NCBI GenBank assembly: GCA_027596195.1
Contig: JADGJG010000002.1
Location: forward strand, 90,327-154,326
Source: Podochytrium sp. JEL0797
Lineage: Eukaryota > Chytridiomycota > Chytridiomycetes > Chytridiales > Chytriomycetaceae
Direction: 5' to 3'
Length of the DNA: 64,000 bases
The notes beneath the pieces were generated by a model, which ran no database searches, had not been told where the DNA came from, and worked only from the letters and a program-made list of their open reading frames with translations. Of this stretch, positions 1 to 11,563 are shown piece after piece. The position numbers and the translations under genes were made by a program. How positions within the stretch are numbered: position 1 is the first letter of the stretch; every line of letters begins with the position of its first letter.

Positions 1-2
1 CA

Positions 3-2381
3 ATGTTCTTGTGGCTCCTTCCCGCTACTTGGGCCCTGTACCGCGTGGCCTTGGAAGTGACGAAGCGGGCTTGCCCGGATGTCAAGAAAAAGGACGCCTT
101 CGCCCTCTACTTTGTCAACCTCGTACTGTCTACGAGTGCAAGCGTCTGCTTCATCCAAAACCTCGCGCCCGTGTATTTTGGCAGCGCGTCCATCTTCCTT
201 TACGCGAACGAGTTCTTTGCCGGCATCAACATTGTTGTGTGCTTGTACGCCGCAGAGATCATGATCCGAAATGAAATGCCAGTGTCCCTCTTGGTCCATC
301 ACGTTTCCTGCCTCATTGTCGCCTTGTGGGGAGTCCTGATGAGAAACGAGCCGCAAATGAAGCAGCTTGTCGTCATGCTGTTGTTTGCGACGCTTGAGCA
401 GCCGTGCCAGATTGGCATGATCTGTTACCGTGTTGGTAGCCCCGCGGTGCGAAAAGCGGGCCTTGCATTTGCGTTTGTGGCGTTTGCAATCACGCGTGCG
501 GCCAACATTGCCATGGTGTTCTGGTTGGCGACTCAGGAGTGGCGGTTGTATGAAACTTCTTTTCAAGTTGTGTTCACGCTCTGGGTGATGTTGATTATAT
601 GGGCACAGTATATGACGTTGGTCATTTACTGGAGTTTGTTGAAGCGCGTTCGGAACCCGAAGGTTAGACGGGTTTCCCATTTTTCAAACCAAATGCTAAT
701 ATCACCTTTATAGACTCGCTCTTCAGCCGGTATTGCAAAAGATACGGACGAATGGGTCGTGTCTGACGGCAACTCGGTGCCAATTCCAGTCGAGCAAATG
801 GTCCAGCTCTCTACCGGTGAGCCATCACCCGAAGACCCACCCCACGCGGAGTCCCGCAAGAAGAATACCACAAGAAAGTCCTTCCAGTCTTTTGCCACTT
901 TCGGTAGCGCCGGTGCCGCACTGCTTGCTTGCGTGTTGATGATCGTGTTCATCCCAAGCAAGGTCTCATACACCCCGTACCATCTCGACGGCTCCAACAA
1001 CCATCCTACCTATCCGGCCTCTGGACAAGCCAACATCAGCTTCGCGAGTCTCCAAGATCCGATCCACCCTGCCAACCTCCCATCCACCAAGGACGTCTGT
1101 TCGCGCGTTTTGAACCGCACGCTGTTCCCTCCTTCCTTTGACCCACAGAGCAGATCTCTGTTTGACGTCAGTTTTGGACAGTTTGTCAGTCACGACCTTA
1201 CCCTGACCTCGACCAACAAGAGCGCATTGCCCATTTTTGTCGGTGCTACTCCGGAGGAAACGGCTTGGCCCTGGATCGACAACAACGAGCAAACTGCCTG
1301 GTTGGATTTGAGCAACCTGTATGGAACCACGCCGGAAGCTCTCCAGTTTGTCCGCAACGCGAGTGACCCGTGCAAGCTCCGTGTCGACCCTTCCGGGAAT
1401 CTGTTGTTTGAGAACGGTCAAGTGGTGACGGGAGACCAACGCGCTACCGAGAGTCCCTTCTTGCTTGGCTGGCACACGCTGTTCACGAAGGAGCACAACT
1501 ACGAATGTAACTTGCTTGCAACCGTGTTTCCAGAACTTACGGGCGACGCGTTGTTCTTCAAGGCGCGTGAGGCTACGATTCTGATGTATCAGCGGATTGC
1601 TTTCTCCGATTACTTTACCGGATATACCGCGGCAGGTGGTCTCCGTTACGGTTTGACGGATCGTAACGTTGATTATCTCGTCAACGAGAAGCAAGTCACC
1701 ATCAACAACGAGTTTGACATTCTCTACCGCCTGCACACCATGATTCCAGATTCCATTAAAATCATTGCAAGCAATGGGTCTTTGGTTGGCACGTATTCGA
1801 TTGACCAGGTCTTCTACAACACCACGCTGTCGAACAAGTACGGCCTGGACGCGATGCTCCGAGGTGCCATGTCAACAGTCTCAAACCAATACGGTCGGGG
1901 ATATCCCGCCGCAATGACCACGGACCGGTTCAACCTCTGCCAAATCGACCTGCTGAGATCGCGTGAGCGAGGCCTCGTCACTTACAACACGGCACGCAGA
2001 GGGTATTCTCTACCACCCGTCACCGAATGGTCTCAAGTCACATCGATTCCGGTCATTCAAGAGTCTCTGAAGGAGTTGTACGCGTCGGTGGATGAGGTGG
2101 AAATGATGGTTGGGTCGTTCTTGGACCCTCTCGCCAAATACAACAGTTTCGGAGTGATTGGATTGCAAGTGATGATGGAGCAAGTGTTACTGGTTGGGCG
2201 CTCTGACCGGTGGGGTATCTTGAATTTTGACGTTGCACCGAGGGATTTGGCGTGGCAGAACCAGTTGGTTCAGAGCACGTATGGTAGATCTTTGTATGAT
2301 GTGATCAAGCAGCATTTGGGGGTCACATGCGTTGCGACGGATGTTTTGCGCGTCGGGGAAGGCCGTCTTGTTTGTGATTGA
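3..2381 (+). CDS. TLC-domain membrane protein spliced in frame to a haem fatty-acid dioxygenase/peroxidase domain (5' end may lie outside window)
   Basis: Exons 3-662 and 714-2381 (775 codons). Exon 1 encodes about 220 residues of hydrophobic spans with the paired His of TLC-type membrane proteins (LLVHHVSCL). A 51-bp intron (GTTAGA...TGCTAAT...TATAG) joins it, phase 0, to a linker, another membrane span (about residues 285-305) and a peroxidase-cyclooxygenase superfamily domain. Visible there: FGQFVSHDLTL with the distal His, an Arg/Glu pair before HTLFTKEHN, and NEFDILYRLH. In the last, Tyr and proximal His have the Y-x-x-H spacing of cyclooxygenases and alpha-dioxygenases, so fatty-acid oxygenation is more likely than plain peroxidase activity (family knowledge). 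The Asp that forms a haem ester in myeloperoxidase is Ser here. Alternative: two genes, the second starting at an ATG near 798. The window edge may hide the true start. Confidence 0.6.
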
Positions 2382-3265
2382 ATCCGACCTCCCCTTCAGT
2401 ATATCTTTTTGTGATCGAAAAATAAAAAATCGTATATCAATCGTTCGGACTACACGTTCTTCGCAAACTACCTGACTTTCCTCGGATTCAACCCAGACTT
2501 CTCCACGAACTTCCGCTCCGAAAATAATCTGCCTTTCCTGTTTTTCGGCGCGGAAATTCGCGGAGAAGCCTGGGTTGAATCTGAGGAAAGTCAGATAGTT
2601 TGCAAATAACCTGGCTTAGTTGTCCGCTGGTGCCTGGGCAAGTTCTTGGGAGGCCACAATAAGCGCATTGACTGGCGATGAAGGAAATGGTCAGTGAAGG
2701 ACAATTCCGGGGTGAAATCGTGAGGAGTATTCATGAATTTTTTTCTAATGCTTCCATGTAAATGGGGTGGCGGGTTCGGGGTTCTTAGGGGGAATCTGGG
2801 GAGGGGGGGGGGGGGGGGGTGTATGGTTCGAGGAAAAAGGTGATTATTTATTTCCTCCCAGATATATATACACAAGATAAGAATTATAAAGAAAGAACAT
2901 CATAATGATGCAGAATGGTAAAGGAGAAACTTGTCACGACGACGATAAAGGCGGAGTAATTGCCCAGATGACTAATTCGGGTGATCACTTTTCCTCACAG
3001 GTTCAGTTCCGGTTCGAATAGCTTTGAATGTGTTCTTCGAGACTGCGTATTTGGCTTCTCACCCTGAACTTTAATTTTGAATATCGGCGGAAATTGAAAT
3101 TGGACTCATACAATATTGTTTCGATTGGAGACAGGAGTGGACAGGGTCGGAAGGGTAATAAATGGTATGCGTTGTCGGCGGAGATGTTTATTTATTGGAA
3201 CTTCACGGGAATTTTATAAACTGTCCTAAAGTTTTAGAGAATGTGGGTCGATGGCAGCAGCTAGT
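2382..3265. other. Intergenic region with a large inverted repeat and a poly-G tract; no convincing gene
   Basis: No reading frame here resembles a protein family. It holds the 3' flank of the dioxygenase gene (an A-rich AATAAA-like stretch near 2420), the long inverted repeat at 2460-2606, a run of 17 G at 2803-2819, and the 3' flank of the PP1 gene that ends at 3266 on the other strand. Confidence 0.6.
2460..2606. repeat. Imperfect 57-bp inverted repeat (hairpin-forming)
   Basis: The left arm 2460-2516 is the reverse complement of the right arm 2550-2606 at 51 of 57 positions, with no gaps. The 33-bp spacer itself begins with CCGAAAA and ends with TTTTCGG, which extends the stem. All six arm differences are transitions, and five of the six become G-U pairs if the minus strand is transcribed. 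It could be a small foldback element, a recent inverted duplication or a hairpin RNA precursor. Confidence 0.85.
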
Positions 3266-4638
<1,373 letters not shown>

Positions 4639-4823
4639 ATTCGAGACGGCGGCGCAAAAGAGAGCTGGCGCAAAGTTGCAGATTGGCGGTTGAAAAAAAA
4701 GATGGAATGCGCGCGCGTAAATCTTTCTCTGATTTGAGAAGGAAGGGCGAATTTGAAAGAAAAAACTGCGTGTTGGAGAACTAACTTTTTTTCGCGAAAA
4801 ACAAGCACCTTGCACGCCATCAA
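4639..4823. promoter_or_regulatory. Shared divergent promoter of PP1 and ZFPL1
   Basis: This is the only DNA between the two opposed start codons. It holds short A/T-rich blocks (AAAAAA near 4693, TTTTTT near 4786) and no open frame. Its function is inferred from position only. Confidence 0.5.
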
Positions 4824-6084
4824 ATGGGCTTGTGCAAGTGTCGAAACGTGACCAACCTTTTGTGAGTCTTCCTTCTTCTCCTATACGCATCCGTTCGTTA
4901 ACCCTTTCCATCAGTTGCTTCGAGCACAGAAAGAATGTCTGTGAGAAATGTATCTCGTCGGACCACGTCAAAGTGAGTTCGAATTGTCATCCTCCTGCTT
5001 CGATCCTTCGTTCTAAACCACACCAATCGTCCATTCTTTGCACTAGTGCGTTGGTAACTATCCGACTCGATTCGTCCAATTCGATATTGGCGTACCGCTG
5101 AATTTAATCGAATCTCTCCGTTCTTCCAGTCAAATCGTATCTGCAGTGGCTGCAAGACTCGGATTATGATGCAGCCTGCCAGATTTGCCACGAATCGCTC
5201 GAACAGGGAGACCTCCTGCGCTTGAATTGTTTGGGTAAAACGAATACGTTGAACCTTTTGCTCCGAGGACTAGGGCCAGCCCCACACCTCATCTCACTGC
5301 CCTGAATGTCGATTCTTAATTTCAATCTCTTGCGATTTGATTCCAGACATTTTCCACCGCAAATGCATTTCCGAACTTTGCGAAAAACTCCCCGAAACCA
5401 CGGCTCCTGCGGGGTACGCGTGCCCCGTGTGCAACGTGAGTCGGATATCTGTTTTCTCCGTCAGCCAAAAAGATTGCTGATCATTATAGTAAAAATGTAA
5501 ACAGGCGAGCGTGATTCCCCCAGACAACGTCAACACACAAATTGCCGAAACCGTGCGTGTGGCCTTTGCGAACGCCAAGTGGGCGCAAAACATTATTCCC
5601 AAGAAATCGGTAAGCACTCTATACTTGTTTTTTTTGGAAGGCGTGGAATTAAACTCAACTTGGCCCTCCTCGCGACCCAGACCATGCCGCTCGAACCCCC
5701 CAAGATTCCTCAAAACGCGCACGTTGTCACGAATCCTGTGATTTCTTCTCACAATGACTCTGTCTCGATCGAGACTGGTAAGCGCAAATGTAATCACACG
5801 TGTTTCAACTAACTTTTTTTGACTGTCAGGAATCCTGCCCACCAAGAAAGTCGCCACGAAACCATCAGTTGGCACACTGAGAGACGCGGATGACGACAAG
5901 TACGGAAAATCGGGCAATTTATCGGCGAACTGGTGAGGAGATCTTTTCTTGGAGTTCGTTTTTCTTTTGAGGCTGAACCAAACAAAGGACTCCACGGGGA
6001 CGATTCTTGTCGCCCAAACGGCTCGCGTTTGGAACGGTTGTGGCGATTGTGCTCGTTATTTTCCTCTACTACTTCATCATTTGA
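4824..6084 (+). CDS. ZFPL1: Zinc finger protein-like 1 (ZFPL1), Golgi membrane RING-like protein
   Basis: Nine exons: 4824-4861, 4915-4972, 5047-5053, 5130-5234, 5347-5435, 5505-5609, 5681-5777, 5830-5932, 5988-6084 (232 aa). ZFPL1 is an integral Golgi protein that helps maintain cis-Golgi structure. Visible: the N-terminal B-box-like block MGLCKCRNVTNLFCFEHR, then CEKC, then the highly diagnostic YLQWLQDSDYDAACQIC, a RING-variant core (C...C...FHRKC...CPVC) and a C-terminal membrane anchor (about residues 213-231). The third exon is only 7 nt (TGCGTTG), yet it restores the conserved KCVVKSYLQ junction. The ATG chosen is the one that starts the conserved MGLCKC. It converges on ERV14, with 69 bp between the stops. 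Confidence 0.93.
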
Positions 6085-6153
6085 GAAATGAAAATGAGGA
6101 ATACCTAATCTTTTATTTTCTTGCATCAAATCCATCCCAAAATCGACCCTTCA

Positions 6154-6819
6154 TCAACGCTTGGGTCCATCGGCAAGGAGACCCACAATCATGCAGTATA
6201 AATAGAAAAAGAAGGACAAGAGGTAAAAGGCGAGTTTGAAGAATGATTCCTTTTTGTGATCAGGCAGCGTTTTGAAAATCTCGGTCGCGTCATATGTATG
6301 TCTGTGGTTCATGATTCTAGAAGGGGAAATAGGATATAAATGATAGCTCTCGCGGCGGGTCGCATGCGGAATCAGATTTTCGTTCGGGGACAAAACATTA
6401 CTTGTTGACGTTGAGAGCAATGAGCGGCACGTTGATGAGGAACGAGATCCAGGCTCCGTTGAACAAAAATAGCAGAGCCAGGATCGCATGGGCAATGTTT
6501 TCGGGGAGGACAAACTGTTTTGAAGGTTAATGGTTTGACTATTTGCGAATGAACTCGTGGACCTGGTTCAGCTTGTTGCAGAGATCGATGGGGTTGATGT
6601 AGTCGCATTCGAGATCAGAGAACATGATGATCTGCAAGAGCTTGTTTTAGCATTTGGGAAGGGAGGAAGGGAAGCGGCAGCGGGTGCTCACAAAGAAGAC
6701 CATGGTGAAGAGCAGCACAGCGGCCATCACGACGGCAAACAAGAACAGCCACTGGATGGGGAGGTGAGTGAGCATGCAGCGGAGAGAACACGAGGGCTAC
6801 GCACGGCTTCTCCGTTCAT
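6154..6819 (-). CDS. ERV14: Cornichon-family ER cargo receptor ERV14
   Basis: Five exons: 6819-6805, 6751-6692, 6631-6563, 6514-6402, 6316-6154 (139 aa). Cornichon proteins load membrane cargo into COPII vesicles at the ER. Visible: the first span WLFLFAVVMAAVLLFTM, then the signature FSDLECDYINPIDLCNKLN, FVLPENIAHAIL, and the C-terminal HTYDATEIFKTL followed by FYLLSFFFYLYCMI. Length and three-to-four-span layout match Erv14. The first coding exon is only 15 nt. It is divergent from CSN7. Confidence 0.96.
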
Positions 6820-6966
6820 TTTTTCGAGAGTTTTTCGTCGTAAGCAAAAACAAGCATTCCGATTCATTCGCTCTTCATATTACAATAAGCTGTGAATAGG
6901 ACCTAGTAACATCGGAAGGAAGGAGAGTGATCCCACCTCCAAAGGGGAAATCAAAAACTCTTCAAA
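6820..6966. promoter_or_regulatory. Shared divergent promoter of ERV14 and CSN7
   Basis: 147 bp between the two opposed start codons, with no coding potential. Role inferred from position. Confidence 0.5.
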
Positions 6967-7944
6967 ATGGACTCTTTCCTGGCCCTCGCCAAAGGCACCA
7001 AGGGAGCTGCCTGTGCCCAGCTGATTCTCGACGCGCTTTCTTCGCCAGGTGTTTTTGTGTTTGGCGAACTGCTGCACACGCCGAATGTTGCCGAGGTGAG
7101 AACAAGTTCACCTGCCCTTGGTGAGAGAGTTGCGTTAACGTGGCTGGCTGGTCCCAGCTCGCCGCGAGCCCCGCCCATTCGCCCAATCTCCGCCTCCTCG
7201 AAATCTTTGCCTATGGCTCCTTCACAGACTACCAAGGTGCGTTGCCCCTCGCTGCCCTTTCAAAACTGAACCCTTTCGGTTCCCACAGCCCACGCCGCAC
7301 AGCTCCCCCCACTGTCTCCCGCCCAGCTCAAGAAGCTCAAGCAACTGTCCATCGTGACCCTTTCGCAATCCTCAAAGGTTGTAACCTCCCGTGTTGTTTC
7401 CTGCCTTGCGAATGCCGACCATTTCTGATCAAATCTCAGGTCCTTCCCTACACGCTTCTCCAATCATCCCTGCAAATTCCTAACGTGAGAGACCTCGAAG
7501 ATTTGATCATCGATACCATGTACCAGTCCATTATTGCCGGCAAGTTGGACCAAAAAAATATGTGTTTGCGCGTCGAAATGGCCATGGGAAGGGACTTGAA
7601 ACCCGGCCAGTCGCAGCAACTGCTGGATACTCTTTCCGCATGGTAAGCGAATCGACTGCCTCCACTTTTCGAAATCCCCTCAACCTTCAATCTCCTCAAG
7701 GCTCGAGACGTCCGACAAAATCCTTGCCGCCATTGACCACCAACTCGAATCCGTCCTTTCGAGCGATGCAGCCTATCTGAAAGAACAGGACGCGTACGAA
7801 AAGCAATTGGAAGTCCAAAAACAGGAGGCTGCCAAATCCGCTTCCTCGCGTTCGTTCCAACTCGACGACGATGACGACAACATGATCAGACGGATGAGTG
7901 GGGGCAGGAAGCATTTTGCGAAGGGACGTAGCAGAAGGCACTGA
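6967..7944 (+). CDS. CSN7: COP9 signalosome subunit 7 (PCI-domain protein)
   Basis: Five exons: 6967-7095, 7158-7236, 7289-7377, 7440-7642, 7701-7944 (247 aa). The COP9 signalosome removes NEDD8 from cullins. The order of blocks is that of CSN7: LLEIFAYGSFTDYQ, LKKLKQLSIVTLS, then the PCI winged helix with RDLEDLIIDTMYQSIIAGKL, a long C-terminal helix (LETSDKILAAIDHQLESVL), a coiled tail, an Asp run and a basic end (MIRRMSGGRK). A decayed copy of the last exon follows downstream at 8088-8206. Confidence 0.93.
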
Positions 7945-8087
7945 GTGATGCGTGTGTTGGATTTTCTTTTGCTGGGTGTGGCTTGTTCCGCGTCGCGTGG
8001 CATGGCATGGGATGAAATTGCTTGAAATTGCTTTGTTTGTTTGTTTCGGAAGTTGCTTTATAAAGTCAATCTTCATCTCGAGAAAGG

Positions 8088-8206
8088 GATCGTATCTGCG
8101 CATGCAGGGCGCGTATGAAAAGCTTGTGGAGACTCAGAAACAGGTGAATGCGCCTCCCACGCGTTCATTCCAACAACAAGGGCAACACATATTACGACGC
8201 ATGAGC
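8088..8206 (+). pseudogene. Broken partial duplicate of the CSN7 3' exon
   Basis: Reads SYLRMQGAYEKLVETQKQ, then RSFQ, then ILRRMS. This is collinear with the end of CSN7 (AYLKEQDAYEKQLEVQKQ ... RSFQ ... MIRRMS, 7763-7899). The poly-Asp segment is replaced by a Gln-rich one, and no upstream CSN7 sequence accompanies it. The rest of 7945-8308 is 3' flank of CSN7 and of the calpain gene. Confidence 0.75.
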
Positions 8207-8308
8207 TGTGTACTCATTTCTATAATTTGGAGGGCGTTTTCCTTTCAAGTGACGCGGTGTGGCAGATTTGGTTATGTTTTGGCCGAGCTTCACAAGATAC
8301 ACACTTTT

Positions 8309-11300
8309 TTATGAAAACATCTCTATCGTCTCTTCTGCTCTTACAGTCAACACTGCCTCCACATCACCGACATTCCCCACTTTCACAGCCACAACAACTT
8401 TATACCTCCGCCCAGCCTTCACCACCGTCTCCACAAACGCAAACTTTGGCCGAAACTCTCCTACACCCTGCAACAGTCCCTCTCCAACCTCCACCCCAGT
8501 CTCTACATCTACCACCGCCACCTTTACCCCGACCTCCGCCTGCGTCTCCACCATCACCAACACATCCCGCGTCGCAATCTTGAAATCCTGCTCCCACTGC
8601 ACCACCCCTCCTTCCTCCACTCCTCCACCTGGAAACAGATGCCGCCTCTTCTCTTCATTCGCATACTCCTTCCCAATCGCCCCAAACAAAAACGGATGCT
8701 TCCCATACGCCCGTAAACTAAATGACAAATCGCGCGTTTTTTCATGCTGAGAAACCACCACCGTGTACCGCGATTTCCGCCCCACAGGAACCTGAAACGA
8801 CGCGAGAATGTGCGGCGAGTTGACGTACACGCCGACGCAAATGACGGTATACATGTCGGGCGAGTACACGCGGTGACAGTCCGTGTCGGCGAATACGTGG
8901 AGCGTGATGTAGTCTTGGTTTGGGGTTGTGGTGGTGGTGGTTGTCATGTGTTTCGAGAGGAGGAGCCATATTGTGGAAGGGGTTGTTGTGGTGGTGGGTT
9001 CTGTGGGGGAGACTTGGAGGCCGAATTGGGGGTTGTGGGCGAAGGTGTAGGCGTCTACGGCGGGGCCGGATTCGAGGGGCCAGGATCTACAAGAAAATGT
9101 CAATGTAGCACTACAAGACGCGTCGAAGAGGGAGAATGGACTCAACAAATGCATCACGTGCTGATAAGTGAACATGGTTGGGTTCCAGTTCACATGGATC
9201 GATTCAAAGTGCTGGAGCACTGAATCAAAGTGGATCCAAAAGATGCCGTCGTCGTGATCCAGCGCCGAGACGCGGTCGTAGTTGAGGGCTTCCGAGAGCG
9301 CGAGGGTCCAGTTTTCCTTGTCGAGATGCGAGAATTTGCCTGAAATCAAAAAGAAATGAGATAGAGTTCTCGTGTGGAGGCATTTGCGAGGCTTTACCGT
9401 TCCAGCGGCAATGGTTCCACGGATTCTTAAGCTGTTTTTGTTGCGAAAATTTGGTGTCCAAAATTTACACACGCACAATCGTGGTGCATTTGCTAACACA
9501 CCTGAATCATGCGTCTTCCCAAGACTTCCCGAACATCCAAAACAGCATACGCATGCGCCGGGACCAGCCCGATTTTCTTAGCATGCGATTCATCCATATC
9601 GACCTGACCAAAAAGAGCTTTTCAGCCCAGACTAGTTGTCTATGCAAGACTCCAATACGCAATGGACTTACAGTTGCTAAAGTGATTAAAGCGCGTCCCG
9701 TGTTGAAACCGCTCATCATCCGTTTCCATTGAATATCCGCGTTCCATTTTGTGCTGCAAACACGCATCAAATGAGACTCAACTCAAGATGCGACCAATGA
9801 GACTCAACTCGTTGATAAATATCTGTTCCGGTATCCATCCCGTCAGAGCTACAAATTGAAATGGCATCAGTATTCGCAAACAAAAGGAAGCATCGCACCG
9901 TACAAATCGATCCCTGAATTGGACCCCGGAAAATCGTATCCCCCGTTCAACTTCATGTACGCCTTTTCGACAATGCTGGGCCAAATTTCGTTCTGGTTGC
10001 TCGAGTACGTGCACATGAGGGATCCTTATGTAGAAATTTGCAAATTCAGCAATGGATTTCAAGTGCGAAGGAATATGTTACCAGATTTACTGACTGGCAG
10101 GTAGTCATCGACCACTATCGTTTTCATTTGAGAAATATGCCTATCAATTTTCGATTCTGTCTATCAAACACAAGGAGATCATAATTTTACCAATCTTGCG
10201 GTGGATTCCGTTGAATATCAATTTCACACTATATTTCCCCGACGGGTTGTATAACGGCACGCCATCCGCGTCTTGAGGAAAGATGCAGGCGGTGATCAGC
10301 TGAGTGAGGTTGGTTTAGAAACTTAGTGAGGAAAAAAGTCTCACTGAACCTGTTTCTGGAATTTACGTTCATAGGCCGCACTAACGCACAACGAAGCGAC
10401 AAACGAGCAATCCGTGACAACATCCTACACAAAAGGGAAATTGCTTCAACATCCAGCATCTCCAACCTCTTACAAGCACACCACACCTGAACAATCGAAT
10501 CCCTCGAAACCCGTGCAATCATGAGCGGATCGTTCATCAACTCAGGAACGCGTTTCCAACACCCAAACGACGCGTTCGTCAAACTCAAGAACCCATCCGG
10601 ATCACAAAAAGGCTCACGCGTCCAAAACGAATCGGTCGAATCTGTTTCGATCCACGGAAGAAACAGACGTCCATTCACGACGGACGCGTCTTTGAGAATA
10701 TCGATTTCGGTTGGTGATAGTTGAGGAAACTCGGATCTCGTCACAGGTGGTTCCATCATGGGTGGTGATTCTTTGCGCGTCGAAATGAGGTGTTTGACTT
10801 GTTCGATGCGGCCCAAAATGAGGGATACTTTTTCGGAGAGGGTTGGTTTGTTTGGCGGTGGGGGAATCGATTCGAGGTAAGATAAGGCGAGTTCGCATCC
10901 GGCCACGTACGCGTCGAACGCTTGGTTCGGTTTGTCCTTTTCGTCAAATTCAAGTCCACGTTCAAAGAGAAACTAGATTCGAACCCCGCAGCCTCGTTCA
11001 GTTTTGGATACAGGAATTCTCTGCTTCGTTATTGGCCGAAAACTCACGTTGATGTGGGACATTCGTGTGGTATGTGAGGTGGGATCGAATGAGTTTTTCG
11101 AAGTGAGTTCCTTGATGATGGATGCACGATCGCAGTATAAGACTGCCTTTTCCAAACACGCATTCCGCACAGATTCATCGGTTTCGTCTGGACAGGATGC
11201 GGGGGGTGGAGATTCAGGATTACAAGCGGATCGTGTCCCAGGCAAATCAAGCAGAAACCTGCAGCGATATCCATAAGGACCTCCGTCAGACGATAGTAAT

Positions 11301-11489
11301 CCACGAAAGCCGCTTTGTAATTGGCGCACCGATCAGCTGATGCCGCCGACGCCTCGAGTTTGGATTCCCCACACACAAAAGCCCCGTTAGTCAGACTTGT
11401 TTGAACTTGGACCCAAGGAACTCTCCGAATCCAAACACAGCACTCACGGCAAGTTCTTTGGCTCGCCGATGCCGCTCGAGTTGGCTCAT
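8309..11489 (-). CDS. CAPN7: Calpain-7/PalB-type cysteine protease with tandem MIT domains
   Basis: Fourteen exons: 11489-11448, 11352-11259, 11187-11048, 10972-10487, 10424-10350, 10299-10191, 10114-10082, 10024-9899, 9848-9809, 9753-9672, 9603-9502, 9431-9398, 9339-9147, 9086-8309 (777 aa). PalB/Rim13 calpains act with ESCRT-III, in fungi in pH signalling. Two MIT repeats are visible (MSQLERHRRAKELA...; FLFERGLEFDEKDKPNQAF). The catalytic triad is present: Cys in DVVTDCSFVASL, His in VPAHAYAVLDVRE, Asn in QLKNPWNH. Two C2-like domains follow (SWPLESGPAVDAYTFAHNPQF; SPHILASFQVPVG). Two introns (9146 and 9808) use GTTGAG donors and are needed to keep family alignment. The acceptor at 11353 is pyrimidine-poor and the least certain junction. 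Confidence 0.92.
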
Positions 11490-11563
11490 ATTGTGGATTT
11501 TTTTTGACAGCCAAACAAAGACACCAAAAGACACAACAAAGCCGAAAATTGCAACGCGCGCAC
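11490..11563. promoter_or_regulatory. 74-bp divergent promoter of the calpain-7 and LRRC45 genes
   Basis: Only 74 bp separate the two start codons. It contains a T-run (TTTTTT near 11500) and A-rich DNA. Regulation of both genes from it is inferred from position. Confidence 0.5.

Noticed and set aside
3005..3025. GGTTCGAATAG, like a tRNA B box
   Set aside because: No matching A box, anticodon arm or acceptor stem could be formed around it.
8742..9223. Long plus- and minus-strand frames overlapping the calpain gene
   Set aside because: They are shadows: the minus-strand calpain exons explain the open frames, and the overlapping translations are Gly/Trp/Arg- or His/Pro-rich without family motifs.
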